This document shows, piece after piece, positions 1-8,289 of a stretch of DNA of 64,000 nt. The position numbers and the translations under genes are program-made. Every line of letters starts with the position of its first letter. Position 1 is the stretch's first letter. The DNA is from Mycobacterium angelicum (lineage in GTDB: Bacteria; Actinomycetota; Actinomycetes; Mycobacteriales; Mycobacteriaceae), in the NCBI RefSeq assembly GCF_002086155.1, contig NZ_MVHE01000028.1, forward strand, positions 1 to 64,000. Direction: 5' to 3'. Under the pieces are notes generated by a model. The model did no database searches. It saw only the letters and a list, made by a program, of their open reading frames with translations, and was not told the origin of the DNA.

Positions 1-317
1 CGGGGCAATCGCGAATCGACCGCCAAGGCCACACACTCGAAGCGGGCGTGGGCGTTCCGCGGCGGGGGCCAGCGCGGCGCGATACGAGTCGCCGATTCGA
101 CTGTGCACGTGTGGCTTTGAGTGTGCACACGCGGCGGGGCAATCGCGAATCGACCGCCAAGGCCACACACTCGAAGCGGGCGTGGGCGTTCCGCGGCGGA
201 GGCCAGCGCGGCGCGATACGAGTCGCCGATTCGACTGTGCACGTGTGGCTTTGAGTGTGCACACACGGCGGCCGAATCGCGAAAAGACCGCCAAGGCCAC
301 ACACTCGAAGCGGGCGT
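1..317. repeat. 134-bp tandem repeat, 2.4 copies
   Basis: Two full units (1-134 and 135-268) and a 49-bp third unit (269-317) follow each other with an exact 134-bp period. Units 1 and 2 are nearly identical; the one difference I noticed is ggcggggg against ggcggagg. Unit 3 has diverged at its start. Each unit carries partly complementary arms, such as cacactcgaag and ctttgagtgtgcac, so single strands could fold. The array starts at the window edge and may extend to the left. It ends about 45 bp before the 3' end of the leftward PPE gene, after a short gcccgccggccag direct repeat. I see no gene in it. Confidence 0.9.
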
Positions 318-362
318 CGCCCGCCGGCCAGGCCCGCCGGCCAGGCCCGTCGGCCGACTCGA

Positions 363-1391
363 TTAAAGCGACCGCGGCAGCACCGTGGGACGAAACCCAG
401 CCCGAAAAGTCGCCGCAGTACCCGAACCTTCGCCGCGGGCGGTCATGCTGATCGGCAGACCGCCGAGCATGCTGCCGGCCCCAGCGACCGGCTGAACCGC
501 GGAAACGCTGCCGACGCCCGGTAACCGGGCGGCCGCAGAACTCGGCGCGCCAACCGCGCCAACCGCCCCGGTGAGCGTCGCCCAACTCCGCGGCACCGAC
601 AACGGCCCGAGCGACATCGCCCCGCCCACTTCTGCCGACACCTCCGCCGCAGGCAGCGCCAACCCGGTGAGCTGGTTGGTCACCGTCGTACCCAGCGCGG
701 TCGCTTCCCGACCTAACGACTCCACCGCAGTGGCCGACGAGCCGAATGCCTTGGCCACCGAGCTCATCGAGGACATCGCCGACATCGACGAACTCATCGT
801 CGATGCAACCGAACTCAACGGTGACACAAGGGAACTCAACATGCTGATGTCCTCCAAGAAGTGGGAACCATCCCCATTGACCGGTGACGTGAACGCCGTC
901 AAGACCGACGCGGCCGCCGAGGCGCCGGCATACCCATACATGGCCGCGGCATCCTGGGCCCACATTTCGCCGTAGTGCGCCTCTACCGTCGCGATCGCGG
1001 GCGTGTTAATACCCAGCACGTTGGTCGCCGTCAAAGCCAGCAACAGCGTCCGGTTGGCGGCAATCACCGGCGGGGGCACCGTGGCCGCAAACGCCGCCTC
1101 GAATGCGCCCGCAGCAGCCCGCATTTGAGCCGCGGTGTGCTGCGCCTGTGCGGCGCTGGCAGTCAGCCACCCCAGGTACGGGGTGGCCGCAGTGACCATC
1201 GCCACTGACGCCTCGCCCAGCCACGGCTCGTCGGTCAGCGCCGTAATGACCGCCCCGGCAGAGCTCGCCGTCGAGTACAGCTCGTCGGCAACCGATTCCC
1301 AGGCCGACGCGGCAATCAGCATCGACCCGGCGCCGGGGCCGGCGTACATCTTCCCGGAGTTGATCTCCGGCGGTAACGCACCAAAGTCCAT
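363..1391 (-). CDS. PPE family protein, PPE-SVP subgroup
   Basis: PPE proteins are type VII (usually ESX-5) secretion substrates of slow-growing mycobacteria. The 342-residue product opens with MDFGALPPEINSGKMY, the classic PPE start, and has a WxG turn (EPWLGEAS) in the helical domain. It carries the GxxSVPxxW signature as LGPLSVPRSW about 90 residues from the end, which places it in the SVP subgroup. A serine/methionine-rich stretch (SMSAMSSMSS) lies in the middle. An in-frame ATG ten codons upstream exists, but I chose 1391 because it gives the conserved N-terminus and is preceded by AAAGGA. The gene has no adjacent PE partner and points away from the LpqS-like gene, toward the repeat array. 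Its individual partner and function cannot be told from sequence. Confidence 0.93.
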   Translation of the reverse strand: MDFGALPPEINSGKMYAGPGAGSMLIAASAWESVADELYSTASSAGAVITALTDEPWLGEASVAMVTAATPYLGWLTASAAQAQHTAAQMRAAAGAFEAAFAATVPPPVIAANRTLLLALTATNVLGINTPAIATVEAHYGEMWAQDAAAMYGYAGASAAASVLTAFTSPVNGDGSHFLEDISMLSSLVSPLSSVASTMSSSMSAMSSMSSVAKAFGSSATAVESLGREATALGTTVTNQLTGLALPAAEVSAEVGGAMSLGPLSVPRSWATLTGAVGAVGAPSSAAARLPGVGSVSAVQPVAGAGSMLGGLPISMTARGEGSGTAATFRAGFRPTVLPRSL

Positions 1392-1482
1392 TTCCTTTGC
1401 TCCCAAGCCATTTCGTCGCACCAGAAAAAGTCAGCGAAACTCCGGTCGTGGGCAATGGAGCACACGACCTGGCGCTGACCGC

Positions 1483-1857
1483 TCAGCGACGGACTTGGCA
1501 GATCCGGGTCAATAGGCTGCGACCGGACACGGCGACGACGACGCCGGCCGGCGGGCTGCGGCCACCTGGGGCACCGACACACGCAACCAGAAAAGCCGCC
1601 ACACCCGCAACGGCCACCAAACCGAGCGCAACCCACGCCGTTACCGGCGGCGGCAAGGGCAAGGTGGCGAACCGCGGCGGGCATGGCTTAGCAGGACCAA
1701 GCAGATGCCCCTGGTCGCCGGCGACCGCGGACAGCGACGAATCAGCGTGCTGAATGTGCCCGAGGTCCAGGCGCGGGATTCCGCAATGCACGCCGGCGAT
1801 GCCGAACACCAGCCACGCCACCACTACAGCGGCAATGGCGCGTCGCGACCGGATCAC
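1483..1857 (-). CDS. LpqS-like small membrane/secreted protein
   Basis: This 124-residue protein has an N-terminal hydrophobic segment (AIAAVVVAWLVFGIAG) followed by a cysteine, a proline/cysteine patch (PCPPRFATLPLPP), a second membrane segment near residue 85, and an arginine-rich tail ending LLTRICQVRR. That tail and the PCP patch resemble my memory of M. tuberculosis LpqS, a copper-induced member of the RicR regulon. The residues before the cysteine (GVHC) do not make a good lipobox, so lipidation is doubtful. The start is a GTG at 1857, chosen because the signal-like segment begins there. A copper-type operator lies just upstream (1866-1886), divergent from ndhA. Its function is unknown; a role in copper resistance is inferred from the family and operator. 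Confidence 0.6.
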   Translation of the reverse strand: MIRSRRAIAAVVVAWLVFGIAGVHCGIPRLDLGHIQHADSSLSAVAGDQGHLLGPAKPCPPRFATLPLPPPVTAWVALGLVAVAGVAAFLVACVGAPGGRSPPAGVVVAVSGRSLLTRICQVRR

Positions 1858-1865
1858 CGAACCTA

Positions 1866-1886
1866 GGGTATACCCCCTACCCGTAT
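1866..1886 (-). promoter_or_regulatory. Putative CsoR/RicR-type copper operator
   Basis: The stretch holds a perfect palindrome, gggtataccc (1866-1875), overlapping tataccccctacccgtat (1869-1886). On the minus strand this reads ATAC, a G-rich centre, then GGGGGTATA. CsoR-family copper sensors bind this kind of ATAC...GTAT site with G/C tracts. It is about 9 bp upstream of the GTG of the LpqS-like gene and 84 bp upstream of divergent ndhA. The neighbouring family is copper-induced in M. tuberculosis, which supports the call. Binding itself is inferred. Confidence 0.5.
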
Positions 1887-1970
1887 CTGTAAACCCGCGG
1901 TTGCTGTCGAACGCGGGCCGGCTAGTCGTACGGTGTACATGCGCTGCAGTGACCAGACTGAAGGAGAACC

Positions 1971-3374
1971 ATGACGCCCCCATCCAGCGACAGCGGCAGG
2001 CGCCACCGCGTCGTCATCATCGGAAGCGGCTTCGGCGGCCTGAACGCGGCCAAGTCGCTCAAGCGGGCCGATGTCGAGGTCACCTTGATTTCGAAGACCA
2101 CCACCCACTTGTTCCAGCCACTGCTGTACCAAGTCGCGACCGGCATCCTGTCCGAAGGCGACATCGCCCCGACCACGCGGCTGATCCTGCGCAAACAGAA
2201 GAACGTCAGGGTGTTGCTGGGCGAAGTCGAAGCGATCGATCTGACGGCCAAGACCGTCAGGTCGAAACTGATGGGCATGGAGACGGTCACCCCGTACGAC
2301 AGTCTCATCGTCGCCGCCGGCGCGCAGCAGTCCTACTTCGGCAACGACCACTTCGCCACCTACGCGCCGGGCATGAAAACGATCGACGACGCACTGGAAT
2401 TGCGCGGCCGCATCCTCGGCGCGTTCGAAGCCGCCGAGGTCGCCACCGACCATGACGAACGCGAACGTCGGCTGACGTTCGTCGTCGTCGGCGCCGGACC
2501 CACCGGCGTCGAGTTGGCCGGCGAGATCGTCCAACTCGCCGAGCGCACCCTGGCCGGCGCCTTCCGCACCATTACACCCAGCGAATGCCGGGTGATCCTG
2601 CTCGATGCCGCACCCGCGGTGTTGCCGCCGATGGGCACCAAGTTGGGCCTCAAGGCCCAACACCGGCTGGAAAAGATGGACGTCGAGGTCCAACTCAACG
2701 CGATGGTGAGCGCCGTGGACTACAAGGGCATCACGATCAAGGAAAAGGACGGCACCGAGCGCCGCATCGAATGCGCGTGCAAAGTGTGGGCGGCCGGCGT
2801 CCAGGCCAGCCCGCTGGGCAAGATGGTGACCGAGCAGTCCGACGGAACCGAAACCGACCGCGCCGGACGGGTTGTCGTGGAACCCGACCTCACCGTGAAG
2901 GGACACCCGCACGTCTTCGTCGTCGGCGATTTGATGTCCGTGCCCGACGTGCCCGGGATGGCGCAGGGCGCAATCCAGGGCGCGCACTACGCCACGAAGA
3001 TCATCAAGAACACCGTCAAAGGCAAGGACGACCCGGCCACTCGCGAGCCGTTCAAATACTTCAACAAGGGCAGCATGGCCCTGGTCTCGCGGTACACCGC
3101 CGTCGCCCAGGTCGGCAAGCTGGAGTTCGCCGGTTTCATCGCTTGGCTGGCGTGGCTGGTGCTGCACCTGTATTACCTGGTGGGCCACCGGAACCGGATC
3201 GCGGCGATGTTCTCCTGGGGGATCTCATTCCTGGGCCGCACCCGTGGGCAGATGGCCATCACCAGCCAGATGGTCTATGCCCGCGTGGTGACGCAGTGGA
3301 TGGAGGCACAGACCCAGGGAGCGCTGGCGGCGGCCGAACGCGCCGAACAAGCAGAACAGCAGGCGACCGGCTAA
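1971..3374 (+). CDS. ndhA: Type II NADH dehydrogenase
   Basis: The enzyme is a single-subunit, non-proton-pumping NADH:menaquinone oxidoreductase that feeds the respiratory chain from the inner face of the membrane. The 467-residue product has the FAD-binding GSGFGG loop at residues 18-23, the NADH-binding GAGPTG loop near residue 174, and the second FAD motif HVFVVGDLM. A C-terminal amphipathic/hydrophobic region (LAWLVLHLYYLVGHRN) would anchor it. The ATG is preceded by a strong AAGGAGAACC. M. tuberculosis has two such enzymes, ndh and ndhA. I prefer ndhA (Rv0392c) because metZ, the rhodanese gene and purT follow as in that genome. The stop codon overlaps that of convergent metZ by 4 bp. 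Confidence 0.9.
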   Translation: MTPPSSDSGRRHRVVIIGSGFGGLNAAKSLKRADVEVTLISKTTTHLFQPLLYQVATGILSEGDIAPTTRLILRKQKNVRVLLGEVEAIDLTAKTVRSKLMGMETVTPYDSLIVAAGAQQSYFGNDHFATYAPGMKTIDDALELRGRILGAFEAAEVATDHDERERRLTFVVVGAGPTGVELAGEIVQLAERTLAGAFRTITPSECRVILLDAAPAVLPPMGTKLGLKAQHRLEKMDVEVQLNAMVSAVDYKGITIKEKDGTERRIECACKVWAAGVQASPLGKMVTEQSDGTETDRAGRVVVEPDLTVKGHPHVFVVGDLMSVPDVPGMAQGAIQGAHYATKIIKNTVKGKDDPATREPFKYFNKGSMALVSRYTAVAQVGKLEFAGFIAWLAWLVLHLYYLVGHRNRIAAMFSWGISFLGRTRGQMAITSQMVYARVVTQWMEAQTQGALAAAERAEQAEQQATG

Positions 3375-4591
3375 CTCAACGCCTGGTCGATATCGGCGAT
3401 CAGGTCGTCGGTGCCTTCCAGCCCGACGGAGATGCGGACCACGCCGTCACCGAGCCCGATCGCGGCGCGGCCCTCCGGACCCATCGCCCGGTGCGTGGTC
3501 GTCGCGGGATGCGTGACAAGCGATTTGGCGTCGCCGAGGTTGTTGGAGATGTCGATCAGCCGCAACTTGTCCAGGACTTCGAAGACCCGTTGCTTGGCGG
3601 CACTTGCGGGGACGTCGAGTTCGAAGGTGACAACCGTTCCGCCGCCGGACATTTGACGCTTCGCCAGGTCGTACTGCGGGTGCGACGGCAGGTAGGGGTA
3701 ACGCACCCATCGCACCGCGGGATGGCCTTCCAGGAACTCCGCGATACGCTGCGCCGAGGAATTGCTGTACTCGACCCGAACCGCAAGTGTCTCAAGGCCT
3801 TTCAACAGCACCCACGCGTTGAACGCGCTCAGCGCCGGGCCGGTGTGCCGCATCAGCTTCTGCACCGGACCGTCGATGTACTCCTGGTCGCCGAGGATGG
3901 CACCGCCGAGCACCCGGCCCTGGCCGTCGATGTGTTTGGTGCCCGAGTACACCACCACGTCCACTCCGAGCGGAAAACCCTGCTGCAGCAACGGCGTGGC
4001 AAACACGTTGTCCAGCACCACTTTTGCGCCCGCCGCGTGGGCCATCTCGGTCACCGCGGCGATATCCACCAGGGATTGCATCGGATTCGACGGCGTCTCG
4101 AAGAACACCGCCTGGGTGGGTACCGATAATGCCTGCTCCCATTGCGAAAGGTCGTCGCCGTCGACGAAAACGGTCTCCACACCCCAGCGCGGCAGGATCT
4201 CGTTGCACACCACGAAACACGAGCCGAATAGGCTGCGCGCGGCCACCAACCGATCGCCGGCGCCCAGCAGTGCACCCAGCGAGGTGAACACCGCGGCCAT
4301 GCCACTGGCGGTGGCGAACGCCGCCGGGGCGCCTTCGATCAGGCGCAGCCGTTCCTGGAACATGCTGATCGTCGGGTTGCCGTAACGCGAGTACACAAAG
4401 TGGTCCGACTCGCCGGTGAACGACTGCTCGGCCACCTCGGCCGACGGGTAGACATAGCCGGACGTCATGAACATCGCCTCGGCGGTCTCTTCGAACCCGG
4501 AGCGCAACAGACCGCCGCGCACGCCGACGGTCGCCTGGCTCACGCCGTCGGGCAGCGCCTTGGGCGTGCGGACCGAGGGCTCCTCGGTCAC
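3371..4591 (-). CDS. metZ: O-succinylhomoserine sulfhydrylase
   Basis: This pyridoxal-phosphate enzyme of the Cys/Met metabolism family makes homocysteine directly from O-succinylhomoserine (in mycobacteria possibly O-acetylhomoserine) and sulfide in methionine synthesis. The 406-residue length is normal. The cofactor lysine is K219 in SGTKHIDGQGR. The family's SRYGNPT and ETPSNP motifs, and the substrate-binding region near THPATTTHR, are present. It starts with GTG at 4591, and its first bases overlap the stop of the upstream rhodanese gene (GTGA at 4588-4591), indicating translational coupling. The purT-rhodanese-metZ order matches H37Rv Rv0389-Rv0391. The rhodanese neighbour suggests coupling to sulfur transfer. 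Confidence 0.94.
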   Translation of the reverse strand: MTEEPSVRTPKALPDGVSQATVGVRGGLLRSGFEETAEAMFMTSGYVYPSAEVAEQSFTGESDHFVYSRYGNPTISMFQERLRLIEGAPAAFATASGMAAVFTSLGALLGAGDRLVAARSLFGSCFVVCNEILPRWGVETVFVDGDDLSQWEQALSVPTQAVFFETPSNPMQSLVDIAAVTEMAHAAGAKVVLDNVFATPLLQQGFPLGVDVVVYSGTKHIDGQGRVLGGAILGDQEYIDGPVQKLMRHTGPALSAFNAWVLLKGLETLAVRVEYSNSSAQRIAEFLEGHPAVRWVRYPYLPSHPQYDLAKRQMSGGGTVVTFELDVPASAAKQRVFEVLDKLRLIDISNNLGDAKSLVTHPATTTHRAMGPEGRAAIGLGDGVVRISVGLEGTDDLIADIDQALS

Positions 4592-5004
4592 CCCTGTCTC
4601 CAGGGCAACCCCAGCGCTCGCCAGCCGCTTTCGCCGCGATGTGCATGGGTATCGAGGTGTCCTTCGAAGCCGTCCAGCACGTTGTAGGACGGTCCGATGC
4701 CCGCCTCGGTCGCGACTTCGGCCGCACCGATGGAGCGGTTACCCGAGCGGCACAAGAAGATCACCGGCCGATCTTCCTGACCGGCGGGAACCTGTTCCTG
4801 CAGTTGGGTCAGGAAGCCGTCGTTGTGCTGGCCGTTGCTCTTGTTCCACTCGATGAAAACCACTTCACGGCCCAGGCTGGACAGATCGGGCACACCCACG
4901 AAACTCCATTCGGCATCGGTGCGCACGTCGACCAGTACTGCCTGGGGGTTGTCGCTGAGCATCTTCCATGCCTCAAGCGGCGTTATATCTCCTGCGTAGC
5001 TCAC
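4588..5004 (-). CDS. Single-domain rhodanese-like sulfurtransferase
   Basis: This 138-residue protein is one rhodanese domain (orthologue of Rv0390). The probable sulfur-carrying cysteine is C85 in the active-site loop CRSGNRS, preceded by the strand VIFLCR. The N-terminal LVDVRTDAEW is the CH2A-like motif of the fold. It may pass persulfide sulfur or detoxify thiol species. Its place between purT and metZ, with 4-nt overlaps on both sides, suggests the three are co-translated and that it serves sulfur supply for methionine synthesis. That link is inferred from context only. Confidence 0.88.
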   Translation of the reverse strand: MSYAGDITPLEAWKMLSDNPQAVLVDVRTDAEWSFVGVPDLSSLGREVVFIEWNKSNGQHNDGFLTQLQEQVPAGQEDRPVIFLCRSGNRSIGAAEVATEAGIGPSYNVLDGFEGHLDTHAHRGESGWRALGLPWRQG

Positions 5005-6209
5005 TCGCGTGAGTCTCGCACATCAAGGTGGGTAGCGACGTCGCGGGCGCGGTCGCGAGCGGCCGCCACCTCGGGCGCGGTGGCCAGCGCCAGCCCGATG
5101 CCGCCGGGAGCCCCGGCGGGCACCGGCCGTTCCGTTTGCCCGAACAGCCGAAGGTCGCTTTCCGGCACCCGCAGTGCCGCCGTCAGCGCGTCGGCGCCCG
5201 GCGGTGTGCCCGTCACCTCGCGGGCAGCGCCGGGCGACACCATGATGGTGTCCACCGCCACCCCCAGAATGGCCCGCGCCTGCAGCTCGAACACCGAAAG
5301 CCGCTGGCTGCGCAGGGTGACCCAGGTGCTGGCGGTGGGGTGTGCGGTCACATCGCCGAAGTACACCTCGTCGCCGTTGATCATCAATTCGACGCTGAAG
5401 ACGCCGCGCCCGCCGAGCGCCTTGACGATGCGCGCGGCGATCGATCTGGCCGCATCCAGCGCCGGCGTGCTCATCTGCTGGGGTTGCCAGGACTCCAGCG
5501 CACCGCCCTCGGCGCGGTGGTGCCCAACGGGTGCGCAGAACTCGATTACCGGCCCGTCCGGGCCGTCGCTGCGCACAACGATCATCGTGACCAGAAATTC
5601 GACCTCGACCACCGACTCGGCCCAGACGGAGTAGGCCTCACCCGGCGTATCGCCACCGCCGGCCCGCTGCCAGGCGTCTTTGACCTGGTCAGGGCCCTTG
5701 ACCAGCGACTGCCCCTGGCCGGGCGTCCCCGCGCTCGGTTTGACCAGCAACGGGAACCCGGCATGGGCGGCGACGGCCTCGAGTTCACCCAGCGATCCGA
5801 CGAACCAGAACGGCGCGGTGGGCAGGCCCAGCTGATCAGCGGCCAGCTTGCGCAGGCCCTCCCGGTCACCGGTCACCCGGACGGCGCGCGCGCTGGGCAC
5901 CAGTTCGGTGTGGCCGCCTTCGGAATCTGCCTGCTCGGCTTCGCTGAGACTGAGGTCGTTGAGCGCCTTTACCGAAACCGCGTCGGTGAGCGTCACGACG
6001 AAGTCCGGTTGCAAGCGCCCGAACAACTCGGCCAGTTGGGCCGGGTCGGTCAGCTCGGCGACGAGCGCCTGGTCGGCCACTCGGTGTGCGGGCGCATCGG
6101 GCGAACCGTCGACGGCGATCACTTCGGCGCCCAGCCGCTGCAGCGCGATCGTCAACTCCCGTCCGAGCTCATCCGAACCCAGCAGCAGCACCCGGGGGCC
6201 GTCAGTCAC
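5001..6209 (-). CDS. purT: Formate-dependent GAR transformylase
   Basis: PurT joins formate and ATP to glycinamide ribonucleotide, the folate-independent route for the third step of purine synthesis. The 402-residue protein shows the N-terminal nucleotide-binding start RVLLLGSDELGRELTIAL, the PSAGTPGQGQS loop of the ATP-grasp domain near the middle, and the metal-binding end of that fold (GVFSVELMINGDEVYFGDV). The start is GTG at 6209 with AAGGGTGAG upstream. It leads the purT-rhodanese-metZ set, and its stop overlaps the next start by 4 nt. About 126 bp separates it from the divergent PPE gene, where the promoters of both should lie. Confidence 0.94.
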   Translation of the reverse strand: MTDGPRVLLLGSDELGRELTIALQRLGAEVIAVDGSPDAPAHRVADQALVAELTDPAQLAELFGRLQPDFVVTLTDAVSVKALNDLSLSEAEQADSEGGHTELVPSARAVRVTGDREGLRKLAADQLGLPTAPFWFVGSLGELEAVAAHAGFPLLVKPSAGTPGQGQSLVKGPDQVKDAWQRAGGGDTPGEAYSVWAESVVEVEFLVTMIVVRSDGPDGPVIEFCAPVGHHRAEGGALESWQPQQMSTPALDAARSIAARIVKALGGRGVFSVELMINGDEVYFGDVTAHPTASTWVTLRSQRLSVFELQARAILGVAVDTIMVSPGAAREVTGTPPGADALTAALRVPESDLRLFGQTERPVPAGAPGGIGLALATAPEVAAARDRARDVATHLDVRDSRE

Positions 6210-6335
6210 CAGCTCACCCTTCCATAAGAGAACGACGCGTCTGGGCTCATTTTTGGGAATCTTATGTAACTCTGCTGATAGGTGCCTGTGTACCTTGGCG
6301 ATGAGGAGGTCTCAGTTGGTGGCAGGAGGGTAGCG

Positions 6336-7637
6336 ATGGACTTCGCGGAGCTACCGCCCGAAATCAATTCGGCCCGTATCTATTCCGGTCCGGGCTCGGC
6401 ACCGCTGATGCAGGCGGCCGCGGCCTGGGCGCGGCTGTCCAACGAACTGAACGCGACCGCGGCCACCTACGAAGCGGTGGTAGCCGGGCTCAGCGGTCAC
6501 GAGTGGCAGGGCGCGTCGGCGCTGTCGATGGCCGCCGCTGCAGCACCCTACGTCGCATGGATGAAGGCCACCGCCGCTCAGGCCGAGCAGGCCGCGGCAC
6601 AGGCCGTGGCCGCGGCAAACGCGTACGAGTCGGCATACGCGGCAACCGTTCCGCCGGTCGCGATCACGGCCAACCGCGCCTCGACCGTTGCCCTGGCCCA
6701 AACCAACATATTCGGCCAGAACACCCCGGCGATCGCCAACAACGAAGCCGACTACGGCGAAATGTGGGCACAGGACATCGTCGCCATGGACGGCTACGCG
6801 GGCACCTCCGCGGCGGCGTCGGAGCTGACGCCGTTCACCCCGCCGCCGGCGACCACCACCGAGAGCGCACCTCTTGCCGAACCGGCCGCAGCCGTGTCCG
6901 CGATTACCGCACCCGCGGCGGCAATCGGCCTACCAACACCGATCGGCGATCTGGACCTGCTGGTCGCGGCGGCCGTGGTGGTCGCGGCAGTCAGCACCGG
7001 CGTACAAGGGGCGCAGCTGGTCGAGGTCTATCGCCACGACGCCATCTCCGAGGACGACGCCAGTCGTGGCATCGGCATCGACGACAGCGGCGCAGCCGGC
7101 GGGGGAAACATCTCGGTCCCGGGCGGCGCGCGGGCCGACGATACGAACCCTGCGGCGTCTGGACGGCTGGTGCCGGGCGTCAAGCCGCCGGTCGCCGCGC
7201 TGTCGGGCTATTCGTCGAATGCCGGCGGGCTATCGGTGCCGCAGAGCTGGTACCAGCCACCGGCGGTGCGCCAGATCGCTGCGATGTTCCCCAACGCCAC
7301 ACCGATGTACATGACCGGCAGCTCCGACGGCTCGTACGCCGGCCTGGCGGCCGCGGGCCTGGCGGGCACCAGCGTGGCCGGGCTGGCGGCGCGCGGCGGT
7401 TCCTCCTCGGGCACGAGCACCCAGCCCGCCACCCCGGGCGGCGGCGCCGGCGGCGCCGCGGCCGCGGCGGCCAAGCCCGCGGCGAACCAACCCGCAATAC
7501 CGGCCGCGGCGGCCGGCGCGCACTTTCCAGGGCTGCCGGCGGGCCTGCCCCCGGGCGTCGTCGCCAACCTTGCGGCAACGCTGGCCGCGATCCCCGGGGC
7601 CACCATCATCGTGGTGCCGCCGAACCCCAACCAGTAG
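6336..7637 (+). CDS. PPE family protein, PPE-SVP subgroup
   Basis: The 433-residue product starts MDFAELPPEINSARIY and carries WxG (HEWQGAS) and GGLSVPQSWYQP, so it is a PPE-SVP protein and probably an ESX-5 substrate. A hydrophobic segment (LDLLVAAAVVVAAVSTG) lies near residue 215. The C-terminal 80 residues are alanine/proline/glycine rich, ending VVPPNPNQ. The ATG at 6336 follows GGAGGG; an upstream in-frame ATG at 6282 would add 18 unlikely residues. It is divergent from purT, as PPE9 (Rv0388c) is in H37Rv, and so is probably the PPE9 orthologue. It stops 4 bp short of the convergent thioesterase gene. This gene marks a break in synteny with M. tuberculosis. Confidence 0.93.
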   Translation: MDFAELPPEINSARIYSGPGSAPLMQAAAAWARLSNELNATAATYEAVVAGLSGHEWQGASALSMAAAAAPYVAWMKATAAQAEQAAAQAVAAANAYESAYAATVPPVAITANRASTVALAQTNIFGQNTPAIANNEADYGEMWAQDIVAMDGYAGTSAAASELTPFTPPPATTTESAPLAEPAAAVSAITAPAAAIGLPTPIGDLDLLVAAAVVVAAVSTGVQGAQLVEVYRHDAISEDDASRGIGIDDSGAAGGGNISVPGGARADDTNPAASGRLVPGVKPPVAALSGYSSNAGGLSVPQSWYQPPAVRQIAAMFPNATPMYMTGSSDGSYAGLAAAGLAGTSVAGLAARGGSSSGTSTQPATPGGGAGGAAAAAAKPAANQPAIPAAAAGAHFPGLPAGLPPGVVANLAATLAAIPGATIIVVPPNPNQ

Positions 7638-7641
7638 GCCG

Positions 7642-8289
7642 TTACGGCTGGCCGGGCAATAGCCGCACCATCAGGCCGTTGCCCTCGGCCAGCACCGTGT
7701 CGTCGCTGTCGACCAGTTCTGCCGTCACGAACGCCTTGCGGCCCTCGGTGCTGCTGACCCGCCCGCGGATCAGCAGCGGCGTATCGATCGGGGTGACCTT
7801 GCGGTAATCCACGTGCAGGAACGCCGTGCGGCTGATCGGCCGTCCGGCCGCGTGCGAAATCATGCCGAACATGTGGTCAAACAGCAGCGGCAGCACACCG
7901 CCGTGCACCGCGGAGTTGCCCCCCACGTGAAATCTGGTGAAGGTCCCGGTCATCTCGACGCCGTCGGGCTCATAGCGGGTCAAGGTCCACGGCGGCAGCA
8001 ACAGGCTGCCCATGCCGGGCAGGTCCGGCGTCCGGCCGGCCGGTGCCTTGCCCTCCTCGGCCTGGAACGGGCCGAGCAACTCGACCAGCCCCGCGGCGCG
8101 CGAAGCCGCCTCATCCCACACGTCGTCGCCGGGGTCGGCGGACACCGCCAGGTCCTGCAACCGGCGCATGGTCGCCACGAAGTCGCGGAACCCGGCGCCC
8201 GGATTGGCCGGCCCGTATTCGGGGAAGCCGCCGTGATGGTCGTATTCGGGATCTTCGTCTTCTGGCCGCACCGACGAATAATGCGTCAC
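7642..8289 (-). CDS. Hotdog-fold thioesterase-like protein
   Basis: This 215-residue protein (orthologue of Rv0356c) has a C-terminal PaaI-type hotdog domain. HVGGNSAVHGGVLPLLFDHMFG is the signature around the central helix (H, G-G, D), followed by TAFLHVDYRKVTPID and SSTEGRKAFVTAEL. It probably hydrolyses an acyl-CoA; the substrate is unknown. The first 90 residues are polar and outside the domain. The start is GTG at 8289, overlapping the purA stop by 4 nt (GTGA), so it is translationally coupled to purA. Confidence 0.88.
   Translation of the reverse strand: MTHYSSVRPEDEDPEYDHHGGFPEYGPANPGAGFRDFVATMRRLQDLAVSADPGDDVWDEAASRAAGLVELLGPFQAEEGKAPAGRTPDLPGMGSLLLPPWTLTRYEPDGVEMTGTFTRFHVGGNSAVHGGVLPLLFDHMFGMISHAAGRPISRTAFLHVDYRKVTPIDTPLLIRGRVSSTEGRKAFVTAELVDSDDTVLAEGNGLMVRLLPGQP

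Noticed and set aside
1..317. Possible CRISPR array
   Set aside because: The units are 134 bp and join directly without distinct spacers; the whole unit repeats. No cas-like genes occur.
1863..3188. Long open frame opposite ndhA, and similar long frames opposite PE_PGRS, mmpL and other genes
   Set aside because: High G+C leaves antisense frames open; they lack recognisable domains and RBSs, while the sense frames are clear known proteins.
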